Shown: piece by piece, positions 16,518 to 25,325 of the stretch
How the letters are laid out: the number at the start of each line of letters is the position of its first letter
Position numbering within the stretch: position 1 is the stretch's first letter
Origin: CBDCWO01 sp965223405
GTDB lineage: Bacteria; Bacteroidota; Bacteroidia; Chitinophagales; Saprospiraceae
Direction of reading: 5' to 3'
Assembly: GCA_965223405.1 (NCBI GenBank)
Contig: CBDCWO010000006.1
Span: 1,612,001-1,676,000, forward strand
DNA length: 64,000 bases
Notes under the pieces: model-generated
What the model saw: only the letters and a program-made list of their open reading frames with translations
Databases searched by the model: none
What the model was told of the DNA's origin: nothing
Program-made: the position numbers and the translations under genes

Positions 16518-19202
16518 ATGGTTGGTGTACAAAAGATTTTATGCATATTGGGGATATTATGTTGGTATTGGACAGCTGAGGGCCAAACAGATACAGAGTT
16601 TTGGTTTGTTGCTCCTGAAGTGACCGAAGACCATTCGGACAACCCTATCCTACTTTGGTTTTCCTCTTATGAACAAGCTGCTGAAATATCCATCAGCCAA
16701 CCAGCAAATCCTGCATTTGCTCCCATAGTAATCACAGTTCCACCCAGATCTACCCGATCCGTAGATTTATCAGACCGAATAGATCAACTTGAAAATAAAC
16801 CGGCGAATCGCATATTACCATTCGGCACGCGAATTCTTTCCACAGCTACCATCAGTGCTTATTATGAAATTTCCGGTTTCAATAATCCTGACATTCTGGC
16901 TCTCAAAGGCCGAAATGCTTTGGGAAATGAATTTATAATACCAGCTCAAAATATCTGGAACAATTTTACCGGATTTGATATTGAAGCCCGATCAGGATTT
17001 GACATTGTAGCTGTCGAAGACCATACGCAAATCCGGATTATACTTTCGCAAGATGCCATCGGGCATCCTGCAGGTAGACCTTTTGATATTATCCTTCAAC
17101 GAGGAGAAAGTTATGCGATATGGTCTGAGGGCCAAAATGCCATTGACCGTCTCGGTGGATCAATCGTACGATCCAATCGGCCCATTAGCATTACGATCAA
17201 AGATGATTCACAGAACTATGCTATTGGTGGCACTTGTACGGATTTAGGTGCTGATCAGTTAGTACCCCTGTCCATCCTTGGAAATGAATATATCGTTCCA
17301 AAAGGAAATCTTAATGGTTCCGATCAAGTGTTTATAATGGCAACCGAAGATCAGACAGAAATTTACCTAAGAGGTAATTCTGATCCGGTAACGGTGTTAA
17401 ATCGTGGAGAGATTCATCGAGAAAGTCTAATTGAAAATGCCTTATACATTACCAGCAATAAACCCATCTCCATCCTCCATGCTACCGGTATTAATTGTGA
17501 AATCGGCCATGCTATTATCCCTCCTTTGAAGTGTTCCGGTTCAAGAGAAGTTGCATTTACGAGATCAAGCAATGAAGAATTTGCCATGGTCATATTGACA
17601 CATCGGAATTACATCGAGGACTTTATAGTTGAAGGAGTTACACTCAACATTCAGCCAACTGATTTTACTCCAGTGATGGGTACAAATGATAGTTACATGG
17701 TTGCCAGATTGGCAGGATTATCTATTCCCACTAATCAGGCATTCCGAGTAATAAACAGGCGTGGAAGTTTTCACTTTGGAATACAAAATGGATCTCAAGG
17801 TACTCGCTATGGTTATTTTTCTGATTTCCGACAATTGTACATAAACCCCAGAATAGCCTCAATCTGCACAGGGGAAAAGGTAAATATTGTGATCAATGGT
17901 TATGAAAAATATTTATGGTCACCTCACTCGCCAACACCTTTGCAAGGAGATACCTTTATCCTTAAACCTCCCGCTTCAACTTTGTATCGTGTAATTGCAC
18001 AGAATCAGGATGGGACATGCCTTGATTCTGCCGAAGTATTTATTCAGGTAAATCAGGTATTTTTTCAAGAGGATTCATTAAACGTTTGTAGCGGTGATAC
18101 GCTAGTGGTAGAAAATAAACAAATTACTAGGACGGGTACCTATACTTTTGCCTATCCTACACGTACCGAGTGCGATTCAACCTATATTTATCATGTTTCA
18201 TTCAAAGATACTTTATCATTCAATGAAAATGTCCGTTTATGTAAAGACAATAGCATTGTATTATTCGATCAACTAGTTACATCCCCGGGAATTCATCAAA
18301 AGACATTTCAAAGTCAGTCGGGCTGTGATTCGATTCACACATATGTCGTAGAGCAAATCAATACCGTAATCAATCGCGATACCATTATGAAATGCCAGGG
18401 AGAATCCGCAGAAATTTTCAATGAGATTCGTTATAATCCAGGAATATTCAGTCAGTCTTTCGTAACCATTGACTTTTGTGACAGCATCCAGGAATTCCAT
18501 TTTATGTGGGCAACTCCTTATTCGGTGAAAGATACTATCACCATCTGCCATGGTGAGTCCATTGACATATTGGGAATGACTGTTACCATGCCTGGGTATT
18601 ATGAACGGATGTACACTTCTACTTATGGTTGCGACTCGCTGCAAGCATATCAGGTAAATATGGTCAGCCCGGAAGAATATTATCATCTTCCCACAAAAAT
18701 CTCCATATCATATGGTCAATCATTACCCTGGGATATTCGAACTTTTACTGGCCAGGCAATAGATTTTATCCAATGGACTCCAGTGACCGGATTGAGTTGT
18801 TCAGATTGTCCAAATCCAACTTTCAATCTTGATAAATCCGAACGATATACATTGTTTATCCTGGATCAAAATTGCCCCTACGAATATCAATTCGATTTAG
18901 AAGTGGTATTGCCAAAGGTTTTTATTCCTAATGTGTTTAGCCCAAATGGTGACCAAGTTAATGATCAATTAAAAATATTTACACCAACTGCAGTTCAGGA
19001 AATCAAATCCTGGAAAATCTTTGATCGTTGGGGTAATTTGGTTTTTGAAGTAAAAAACAGGGCTGAAACAAATTCTATTACTTGGGATGGCAGATTCAAT
19101 GGCCATTTATTAAATCCAAGTGTTTTTGTTTGGATTTCGGAAGTTGAATATATAAATGGAGAGTCAAAGTTGCAAAGTGGTAATGTTACGTTAATTCGTT
19201 GA
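16518..19202 (+). CDS. T9SS-secreted protein: IgGFc-binding-like N-terminus, four internal repeats, gliding-motility C-terminal domain
   Basis: 894 residues. A signal peptide ends near TAEGQ. The N-terminal half (residues 25-450) matches the IgGFc-binding / adhesin region (TEFWFVAPEVTEDH, and later NEFIIPAQNIW, ADQLVPLSILGNEYIVP). Residues about 515-716 hold four repeats of about 51 residues, each with an early Cys, a central G-[TIY]-[YHF] and a closing CDS(T/I/L). The last 90 residues are the gliding-motility-associated domain (FIPNVFSPNGDQVNDQLKIF ... WKIFDRWGNLVF ... WDG), a T9SS sorting signal. The protein is expected to be surface-displayed or released, probably adhesive (inference). It is divergent from the GGGP synthase operon. 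Confidence 0.88.
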   Translation: MVGVQKILCILGILCWYWTAEGQTDTEFWFVAPEVTEDHSDNPILLWFSSYEQAAEISISQPANPAFAPIVITVPPRSTRSVDLSDRIDQLENKPANRILPFGTRILSTATISAYYEISGFNNPDILALKGRNALGNEFIIPAQNIWNNFTGFDIEARSGFDIVAVEDHTQIRIILSQDAIGHPAGRPFDIILQRGESYAIWSEGQNAIDRLGGSIVRSNRPISITIKDDSQNYAIGGTCTDLGADQLVPLSILGNEYIVPKGNLNGSDQVFIMATEDQTEIYLRGNSDPVTVLNRGEIHRESLIENALYITSNKPISILHATGINCEIGHAIIPPLKCSGSREVAFTRSSNEEFAMVILTHRNYIEDFIVEGVTLNIQPTDFTPVMGTNDSYMVARLAGLSIPTNQAFRVINRRGSFHFGIQNGSQGTRYGYFSDFRQLYINPRIASICTGEKVNIVINGYEKYLWSPHSPTPLQGDTFILKPPASTLYRVIAQNQDGTCLDSAEVFIQVNQVFFQEDSLNVCSGDTLVVENKQITRTGTYTFAYPTRTECDSTYIYHVSFKDTLSFNENVRLCKDNSIVLFDQLVTSPGIHQKTFQSQSGCDSIHTYVVEQINTVINRDTIMKCQGESAEIFNEIRYNPGIFSQSFVTIDFCDSIQEFHFMWATPYSVKDTITICHGESIDILGMTVTMPGYYERMYTSTYGCDSLQAYQVNMVSPEEYYHLPTKISISYGQSLPWDIRTFTGQAIDFIQWTPVTGLSCSDCPNPTFNLDKSERYTLFILDQNCPYEYQFDLEVVLPKVFIPNVFSPNGDQVNDQLKIFTPTAVQEIKSWKIFDRWGNLVFEVKNRAETNSITWDGRFNGHLLNPSVFVWISEVEYINGESKLQSGNVTLIR

Positions 19203-19374
19203 ATTTGAACACAAATAAAAAAACTGATATTTCGTTCTTCTCCTAATAGTCTGGTATAAAATAGCGCAGCAAAGCTCTTTTTTATAAAATCTTTCGGTAC
19301 ACATATAATTCTTTTTATTTGGCAATATTCGTTATGAACTGTATTTTCCCTTTGAATTATCTAAAAACTGTCTT

Positions 19375-21171
19375 TTGAGACCAACAAATATTAAAGATCC
19401 GGAATACTTTCACAAAGTGATTGATTGCCAGTTAGCTTGTCCTGCGCATACACCTGTACCGGAGTATATCCGATTAATCGCTGCGGAAAGATACACCGAG
19501 GCATACATGATAAATTGGGAATCCAATGTATTTCCAGGTATTTTAGGACGGACGTGTGATCGTCCTTGTGAACCTGCTTGTCGCAGAGGCAGAATCGAGG
19601 AGGAACCAGTAGCTATCTGCAGATTAAAAAGGGTAGCAGCAGACCACAAGGATGAGGTAGACCATTTGATTCCAAGCGGTCCTTTTCCTGCAAATGGAAA
19701 AAAAATTGCCCTAATAGGAGGAGGACCTGCTTCACTAACAGTAGCCAGGGATTTAGCTCCTCTAGGTTATGAAATACACTTGTTTGACGATCAAAAGGCC
19801 GGAGGTGGAATGATGCGAAGTCAAATTCCAGCTTTCAGGCTACCGGAAGAAGTATTGGACGAAGAGGTAAATTATATCCTCAGGATGGGGGTTCATACTC
19901 ATTTCAACACTTATGTTTCTAGCCTGGAAAAAGTGCTAAATAAGAATTACAACGCCATATTTGTAGGGACCGGAGCTCCCAGAGGCCGGGATTTACCCAA
20001 ATTGAAAGGGCGCCAAGAAGGTGATGCAGACATTCATATCGGAATTGATTGGTTGGCCAGTGTGGCTTTTGGCCACACGGAGAAAATTGGCAAGAAGGTA
20101 CTTATTCTAGGGGGAGGAAATACTGCAATGGATTGTTGTCGGACGGCCAGGAGGTTGGGTGGCTCTGAAGTCAGAGTAGTTGTCCGAAGTCCTTTTAAAG
20201 ACATGAAAGCTTCACCCTGGGAAATTGAGGATGCCCAAAGAGAAGACATTCCAATGTATGAAAATCATGTACCCAAAGAATTTGTCGTAGAGGACGGCAA
20301 GCTGAAGGGCATGTATTTTGAAAAGGTTAATGCTTTGTACGATGAAAAGGGTAAGAGGACTTTGGTTCCTACCGGTGAAGATTGGGTTTTTATGGAGGCA
20401 GATGATATCTTAATTGCCATTGGACAACTCAATCATTTTCCCTGGATAGAACGCAGTCTGGGGATTCGATTTGATAAGTGGGATATGCCCATAGTAGACA
20501 AAACTACATTTCAGTCCACCTTACCAAATGTATTTTTTGGTGGTGATGCAGCTTTTGGTCCTGAGAATATTATAACCGCTGTAGCACATGGACATCAGGC
20601 GGCTATTTCTATTCATCACTTTTGTCAGGGTATAGATGTACAAGAAAGGTTAGCTCCTACTACCTCTTTGATCAGTCAAAAAATGGGTATTCATGAATGG
20701 ATATATGACAATCAGGTGGTCAATGATGCCAGGTATATCGTTCCCCATGAAGATAAGGCAAAAACATTGTCAGATCGCAAATTGGAAGTCGAGTTGGGAT
20801 TTGATCCCGATTTGGGATATAAAGAAGCATTGCGATGTCTCAATTGTGATGTTCAGACCGTATTCAATACAGATCGTTGTATCGAGTGTGATGCCTGTGT
20901 AGATATATGTCCAACTTCCTGCATTTCCTTTACAAAAAATCGGAAAGAAAAAGATTTGCGCCTACATCTAAATGCTCCCGCATTAAATTTATCACAGGAT
21001 ATCTACGTTTCTCACAAACTACCTTCTGGTCGAATAATGGCAAAAGATGAAGATGTTTGTTTACACTGTGGACTCTGCGCAGAACGCTGTCCTACTGCGG
21101 CCTGGGATATGCAGAAGTTTCTATATCAAGTCACCAAAGCCGGTCAAACATGCGAGAACTTAGTAGTATAA
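19375..21171 (+). CDS. GltD-like FAD/NAD(P)H and 4Fe-4S electron-transfer subunit of a 2-oxoacid oxidoreductase
   Basis: 598 residues, TTG start (RPTNIKDPEYFHKV). The N-terminus carries the GltD-type cysteine region (CQLACPAHTPVPEYI, CDRPCEPACRR). The FAD motif ALIGGGPASLTVAR lies near residue 107 and the NAD(P)H-binding ILGGGNTAMDC near residue 245. The end holds two 4Fe-4S ferredoxin motifs, CIECDACVDICP (about 502) and CLHCGLCAERCP (about 562). Although it resembles the glutamate synthase small subunit, no large subunit is present. It overlaps by 22 bases the alpha subunit of a 2-oxoacid:ferredoxin oxidoreductase, so it most likely links that enzyme to NAD(P)H, as in the three-subunit 2-oxoglutarate:NADP+ oxidoreductase described from Azoarcus evansii (family comparison from memory). 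Confidence 0.88.
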   Translation: MRPTNIKDPEYFHKVIDCQLACPAHTPVPEYIRLIAAERYTEAYMINWESNVFPGILGRTCDRPCEPACRRGRIEEEPVAICRLKRVAADHKDEVDHLIPSGPFPANGKKIALIGGGPASLTVARDLAPLGYEIHLFDDQKAGGGMMRSQIPAFRLPEEVLDEEVNYILRMGVHTHFNTYVSSLEKVLNKNYNAIFVGTGAPRGRDLPKLKGRQEGDADIHIGIDWLASVAFGHTEKIGKKVLILGGGNTAMDCCRTARRLGGSEVRVVVRSPFKDMKASPWEIEDAQREDIPMYENHVPKEFVVEDGKLKGMYFEKVNALYDEKGKRTLVPTGEDWVFMEADDILIAIGQLNHFPWIERSLGIRFDKWDMPIVDKTTFQSTLPNVFFGGDAAFGPENIITAVAHGHQAAISIHHFCQGIDVQERLAPTTSLISQKMGIHEWIYDNQVVNDARYIVPHEDKAKTLSDRKLEVELGFDPDLGYKEALRCLNCDVQTVFNTDRCIECDACVDICPTSCISFTKNRKEKDLRLHLNAPALNLSQDIYVSHKLPSGRIMAKDEDVCLHCGLCAERCPTAAWDMQKFLYQVTKAGQTCENLVV

Positions 21172-22982
21172 ATGATTTTGTAATCCGTTTTGCAAATGTA
21201 AACGGCACCGGATCGGCTAGTGCAAATAGTATGTTTGCCAAAGCAATATTCAGAATGGGTATTCCGGTCTCGCCCAAAAACATTTTTCCTTCTAACATTC
21301 AGGGTCTACCCACCTGGTACGAAGTGAGAGTAAGTGAAAAAGGTTATTTGGGCCGGAGAGATGGCGTCGATATCATGGTTAGCATCAATCCACAGAGCTT
21401 CCATCAAGATATGGAGACAGTCAAAAAAGGAGGATACTTCATCTATGACAGCACAAAATTTTTACCCAAAGATCAGCAGCGGGAGGATATCCATATATTA
21501 GGAGTGCCGATGATGGAAATGAGCATGCAAAATTTTCTCGATCCCCGCAGGAGGCAATTATTCAAAAATATGATTTATGTGGGTGTACTGGCTTCACTTT
21601 TAAATATCAAATTAAGTGTATTTGAAAAGATCCTTAACGAACAATTCAGTCGAAAGCCCCAATTAGTACCCCCCAATATTAAAGCTTTGAAATTGGGAAT
21701 GGACTATGCACATGAACATTTTCAGTGTCCATTGCCAGTTAGGCTGGAGGAGCGCAATCTGATCAAAGATGAAATTATCATTGATGGAAATTCAGCGTGT
21801 GCACTAGGCGCCCTCTATGGAGGAGCCACAGTGGTAGCTTGGTACCCGATCACTCCTTCCACATCAGTAGCTCAATCTTTTGAAAAATTTAGTAATGATC
21901 TTAGAATAGACCCCGAATCCGGATTAAATAATTTTGCAATTGTACAGGCTGAGGATGAACTTGCCGCTATGGGTGTAGTTATTGGGGCTGCATGGAACGG
22001 AGCCCGTGCATTCACGACTACCAGTGGACCGGGTGTTTCTTTGATGAGTGAGTTTATTGGATTGGCCTATTTCGCTGAAATCCCCGCTGTCCTCATCAAT
22101 GTGCAAAGGGGTGGTCCCTCAACAGGTATGCCTACCCGAACCCAACAATCGGATATTTTGGCAGCGGCCTACTGTTCCCATGGAGATACCAAGCATGTGC
22201 TGTTGTTTCCAAGCACACCCAAAGAATGTTTTGATATGACCGCTCAAGCTTTGGATTTGGCAGATCGCTTTCAGACACCAATTTTTGTAATGTCTGACCT
22301 GGATCTGGGAATGAATGAGCATATGTCACCACCCTTTAAGTGGGATGACAATAGGAAATATGACCGGGGAAAAGTCCTATCTGCTAAGGAGTTGGAAAAG
22401 ACAGATGTCTTTGGAAGGTATCTAGATGTTGATGGCGACGGAATTCCGTATCGCACTATCCCGGGCTCTCACCCTTCAAAGGGTTCTTATTTTACTCGTG
22501 GCACCTCAAAGGATGAATATGCCAAATACACGGAAAACGGTGAAGTATACGTTCGCAACGTTGATCGCTTATTGAAAAAGTTTGATACGGTAAAAGAACA
22601 TGTACCTGGCCCAATTCTTTATCAACAAGATAACACAGCAAGTATTGGTATGGTATTCTTTGGCACCACTAATTATGCCGCGACCGAAGTCATGGACTTG
22701 TTGAGAAACGATGGAATTGGCATCGACGCTTTACGGATAAAAGCCTTCCCTTTTACTTCAGAAATAGCAAACTTTATCGATGACCATAACGAAGTATTTG
22801 TAGTTGAACAAAACCGCGATGCGCAAATGAGAACTTTAATTATCAATGAGTTGGATGTAAATCCTAAAAAACTAATTCCTATCCTTAATTACAATGGAAA
22901 TCCGATTTCTGCTGATATTATTTACAAACAAATCAAAGAAAGAACAGCCATCCCTTCAATGACTAAAAACGAACAGCCATGA
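21150..22982 (+). CDS. 2-oxoacid:acceptor oxidoreductase, fused gamma-alpha subunit (KorA-type)
   Basis: About 610 residues from the ATG at 21150. The frame is open further upstream to 21057, but that part lies inside the preceding gene and does not look like this family. Residues 1-190 are the gamma domain (FANVNGTGSASANSMFAKAIF ...), followed by the alpha (pyrimidine-binding) domain starting near INDGNSACALGALYGGA-like sequence and YPITPSTSVAQ, with ALNDELAAMG-like QAEDELAAMGVVIGAAW and TTSGPGVSLMSE. This layout is that of KorA. With the beta subunit it would decarboxylate a 2-oxoacid (probably 2-oxoglutarate) to the acyl-CoA with low-potential electron release. It overlaps the next gene by 4 bases. 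Confidence 0.92.
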   Translation: MRELSSINDFVIRFANVNGTGSASANSMFAKAIFRMGIPVSPKNIFPSNIQGLPTWYEVRVSEKGYLGRRDGVDIMVSINPQSFHQDMETVKKGGYFIYDSTKFLPKDQQREDIHILGVPMMEMSMQNFLDPRRRQLFKNMIYVGVLASLLNIKLSVFEKILNEQFSRKPQLVPPNIKALKLGMDYAHEHFQCPLPVRLEERNLIKDEIIIDGNSACALGALYGGATVVAWYPITPSTSVAQSFEKFSNDLRIDPESGLNNFAIVQAEDELAAMGVVIGAAWNGARAFTTTSGPGVSLMSEFIGLAYFAEIPAVLINVQRGGPSTGMPTRTQQSDILAAAYCSHGDTKHVLLFPSTPKECFDMTAQALDLADRFQTPIFVMSDLDLGMNEHMSPPFKWDDNRKYDRGKVLSAKELEKTDVFGRYLDVDGDGIPYRTIPGSHPSKGSYFTRGTSKDEYAKYTENGEVYVRNVDRLLKKFDTVKEHVPGPILYQQDNTASIGMVFFGTTNYAATEVMDLLRNDGIGIDALRIKAFPFTSEIANFIDDHNEVFVVEQNRDAQMRTLIINELDVNPKKLIPILNYNGNPISADIIYKQIKERTAIPSMTKNEQP

Positions 22983-24031
22983 CATTTCAACGACCGAGTT
23001 TTAGACATCCGGGATTGCTTAAAAATCAAAAAGGGTTCTCCCTCTCCGACTATGAAGGCACCATTTCAACGTTATGTGCAGGATGCGGTCATGATTCCAT
23101 CAGTGGAGCAATTGTCCATGCGTGTTACGAACTAAATATCGAACCACATCGTCTGGCAAAACTCTCAGGAATTGGATGTTCATCAAAAACTCCGACTTAT
23201 TTTCTTAGCAACTCCCATGGTTTCAATACAGTGCATGGCCGGATGCCCTCGGTAGCCACCGGTGCCTATTTGGCAAACCGGGATTTAATTTATCTCGGAG
23301 TATCTGGGGACGGGGATTCTGCTTCCATTGGCATGGGACAATTTGTTCACGCAATTCGAAAGAATCTAAATGTGCTTTATATTGTGATGAATAATGGGTG
23401 TTATGGCCTAACCAAAGGACAGGATTCGGCAACAGCAGATAAAGGATCCATCAGTAAAGCTGGAATTCCTACTCCTTTTGAAACTATTGATTTAGCTGGT
23501 CTCGCATTGGAATTAGGAGCTACATTTGTAGCCAGGAGTTTTTCAGGAGATAAAGAACAATTAATACCGCTTCTGAAGTTGGGAATGAATCATTCAGGTT
23601 TTGCCTTGCTGGATATTATATCTCCTTGTGTAACTTTTAACAATACGGCCAAAAGTACAAAATCATACTCATACGTCAGAGAACATATGGAGATGACTGG
23701 TACTTTGGATTTTGTACCAATGAGAGAGGAAATTACAACTCGTCATAAATCGGGAAGTACCAAAGAAATTACCATGCATGACGGATCGGATATTATGATT
23801 CATAAAATATCGTCTGATTGGGACCCTACCAATCGGTGGGCTACATTGGCCTATCTGCACCAAGCTCAGGAAAAAGGAGAAATTCTAACCGGACTTATGT
23901 ATGTAGATCCGCAAAGCAAAGAACTTCACGAGTTGTTGAATACAACTCACAAACCTTTAAACCGGCTTACCGAAGCCGAATTGAATCCCGGTGAAAAGGT
24001 ACTCGAACAAATCAATGCCAGCTATCGATAG
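22979..24031 (+). CDS. 2-oxoacid:acceptor oxidoreductase, beta subunit (KorB-type, TPP-binding)
   Basis: 350 residues. CAGCGHD near residue 33 gives the first two cluster-ligand cysteines (Cys33, Cys36), GIGCSSKTP gives Cys67, and ISPCVTFNN supplies the fourth. The thiamine diphosphate/Mg site is SGDGDSASIGMG (109-120) followed by MNNGCYGLTKGQ. These features define the beta subunit of pyruvate/2-oxoglutarate:ferredoxin oxidoreductases. The TFNN sequence and the partner gene layout favour 2-oxoglutarate, but this should be tested. ATGA overlap with the alpha subunit gene shows the three genes form one operon of about 4.7 kb. Confidence 0.93.
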   Translation: MTFQRPSFRHPGLLKNQKGFSLSDYEGTISTLCAGCGHDSISGAIVHACYELNIEPHRLAKLSGIGCSSKTPTYFLSNSHGFNTVHGRMPSVATGAYLANRDLIYLGVSGDGDSASIGMGQFVHAIRKNLNVLYIVMNNGCYGLTKGQDSATADKGSISKAGIPTPFETIDLAGLALELGATFVARSFSGDKEQLIPLLKLGMNHSGFALLDIISPCVTFNNTAKSTKSYSYVREHMEMTGTLDFVPMREEITTRHKSGSTKEITMHDGSDIMIHKISSDWDPTNRWATLAYLHQAQEKGEILTGLMYVDPQSKELHELLNTTHKPLNRLTEAELNPGEKVLEQINASYR

Positions 24032-24190
24032 GGTATGTGGGTCTTTTTGGTAATAACTTCGTCGCCATGTTCCCGTTGTATGAAAAATAGCCGATTGCTT
24101 TTTGTAATAATTAATTATCCATAAATATCGTATCGCGGCAGGAAAGTATTTGAGAACTCTTAGCCTAAATAACAGTCTCCTGATCGCACA

Positions 24191-25105
24191 TTATATCTCA
24201 AAATGTACGAGGTCAGCAAATTGCGTAACTCTTTGATCAATTTCCTCTTTATCCAATGCCTGAAGTCGGTTTAGACTAAATTCTTCTACACAAAATGAAG
24301 CCATGGCTGATCCGTAAATGATAGCTCTTTTCATATTCTGAAAAGAAATATCATCGGTCTTTGCAATATAACCCATAAATCCCCCGGCGAATGTATCACC
24401 TGCTCCAGTGGGGTCTTTCACCCGGATAAGTGGTAAGGCGGGTGCAAAAAAAATCTGATCTTGGTGAAACATAAAAGCGCCATGTTCCCCTTTTTTGACA
24501 ATTAAGAATTTTGGGCCCATGGAAAAAATCTTTTTAGCAGCCAACACCAGAGAGTATTCCCCACTTAGTTGTCTGGCTTCCTCATCATTGATTATTAATG
24601 TATCGACATGCTTTAAGGTTCCCAGTAAGCTATCCCAAGCGACATCCATCCAAAAATTCATCGTATCCAGGGCGATCATTTTGGGTCTGGATTCCATTTG
24701 ATTGATCACACTCATCTGAACCTCCGGGGTCAAGTTTCCCAACATCACATAGGAACTAGAACGATAGCTCTCAGGTAGCTTAGGATTGAAATCTGCCAGT
24801 ACATTAAGATCTGTGGTGATCGTATCGCGCTGGTTCAAGTTGTCGTGATATTTACCAGCCCAGAAAAAGGACTTTTGACCATTAACAATTTCTAGCCCAT
24901 CCAGATTCACTCCACGGTCATGCAACCTGTCCAGTTCATTTTCAGGAAAGTCATCTCCCACAATCGACACCAACTTGATTTCATCTGTAAAATATGAAGC
25001 TGCCCAACTAATGTAAGTACAAGCTCCACCAATAACCCTTTCTGCTCTTCCAAAGGGTGTTTCTATATCATCAAAGGCCATGGTACCTATCGTCAACAAG
25101 CTCAT
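24191..25105 (-). CDS. PfkB-family carbohydrate/nucleoside kinase
   Basis: 304 residues. The N-terminal part has the substrate-side motif ERVIGGACTYISWAASYF, in the position of the PfkB GG signature, and the C-terminal signature 2 is intact: VKDPTGAGDTFAGGFMGY, where Asp of GAGD is the catalytic base. Family members phosphorylate sugars or nucleosides with ATP; the substrate cannot be fixed from sequence. It converges with the oxidoreductase operon across a 159-base gap in which I see no clear terminator, and diverges from the GH3-like gene. Confidence 0.9.
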   Translation of the reverse strand: MSLLTIGTMAFDDIETPFGRAERVIGGACTYISWAASYFTDEIKLVSIVGDDFPENELDRLHDRGVNLDGLEIVNGQKSFFWAGKYHDNLNQRDTITTDLNVLADFNPKLPESYRSSSYVMLGNLTPEVQMSVINQMESRPKMIALDTMNFWMDVAWDSLLGTLKHVDTLIINDEEARQLSGEYSLVLAAKKIFSMGPKFLIVKKGEHGAFMFHQDQIFFAPALPLIRVKDPTGAGDTFAGGFMGYIAKTDDISFQNMKRAIIYGSAMASFCVEEFSLNRLQALDKEEIDQRVTQFADLVHFEI

Positions 25106-25276
25106 ATGTCAGTCGTATTTCTTAAATCTTGCAAAGGTGTAAATTTTTTACTGAGAGACAGATAATTGAATCTAAATATTTGTAAGAAATGAAGTATCAC
25201 CATAAAAGTTTATAACAATATATCCTTTTACTGAATTGAATCATTAATCCTGATTTCGAAATATTGAAAAATTGGT

Positions 25277-25284
25277 TTAATTTG
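25277..25284 (+). promoter_or_regulatory. Candidate -7 element of the GH3-like gene (TTAATTTG)
   Basis: Seven of eight bases match TAnnTTTG. It lies 41 bases before the ATG at 25326 but only 5 bases before the alternative TTG at 25290, so if real it supports the ATG as the start. No convincing -33 element is visible. Confidence 0.25.
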
Positions 25285-25325
25285 TACCATTGCATGATTT
25301 ACTTATAAAATCTGTAATCCGGTAT

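Noticed and set aside
21057..21149. Upstream extension of the gamma-alpha oxidoreductase gene
   Set aside because: The frame is open, but it lies within the preceding gene and the peptide is cysteine- and serine-rich without family similarity. The ATG at 21150 begins family-like sequence.
19375..21171. Glutamate synthase small subunit (gltD)
   Set aside because: Sequence is similar, but there is no gltB, and the gene overlaps 2-oxoacid oxidoreductase subunits; two extra C-terminal 4Fe-4S motifs are present.
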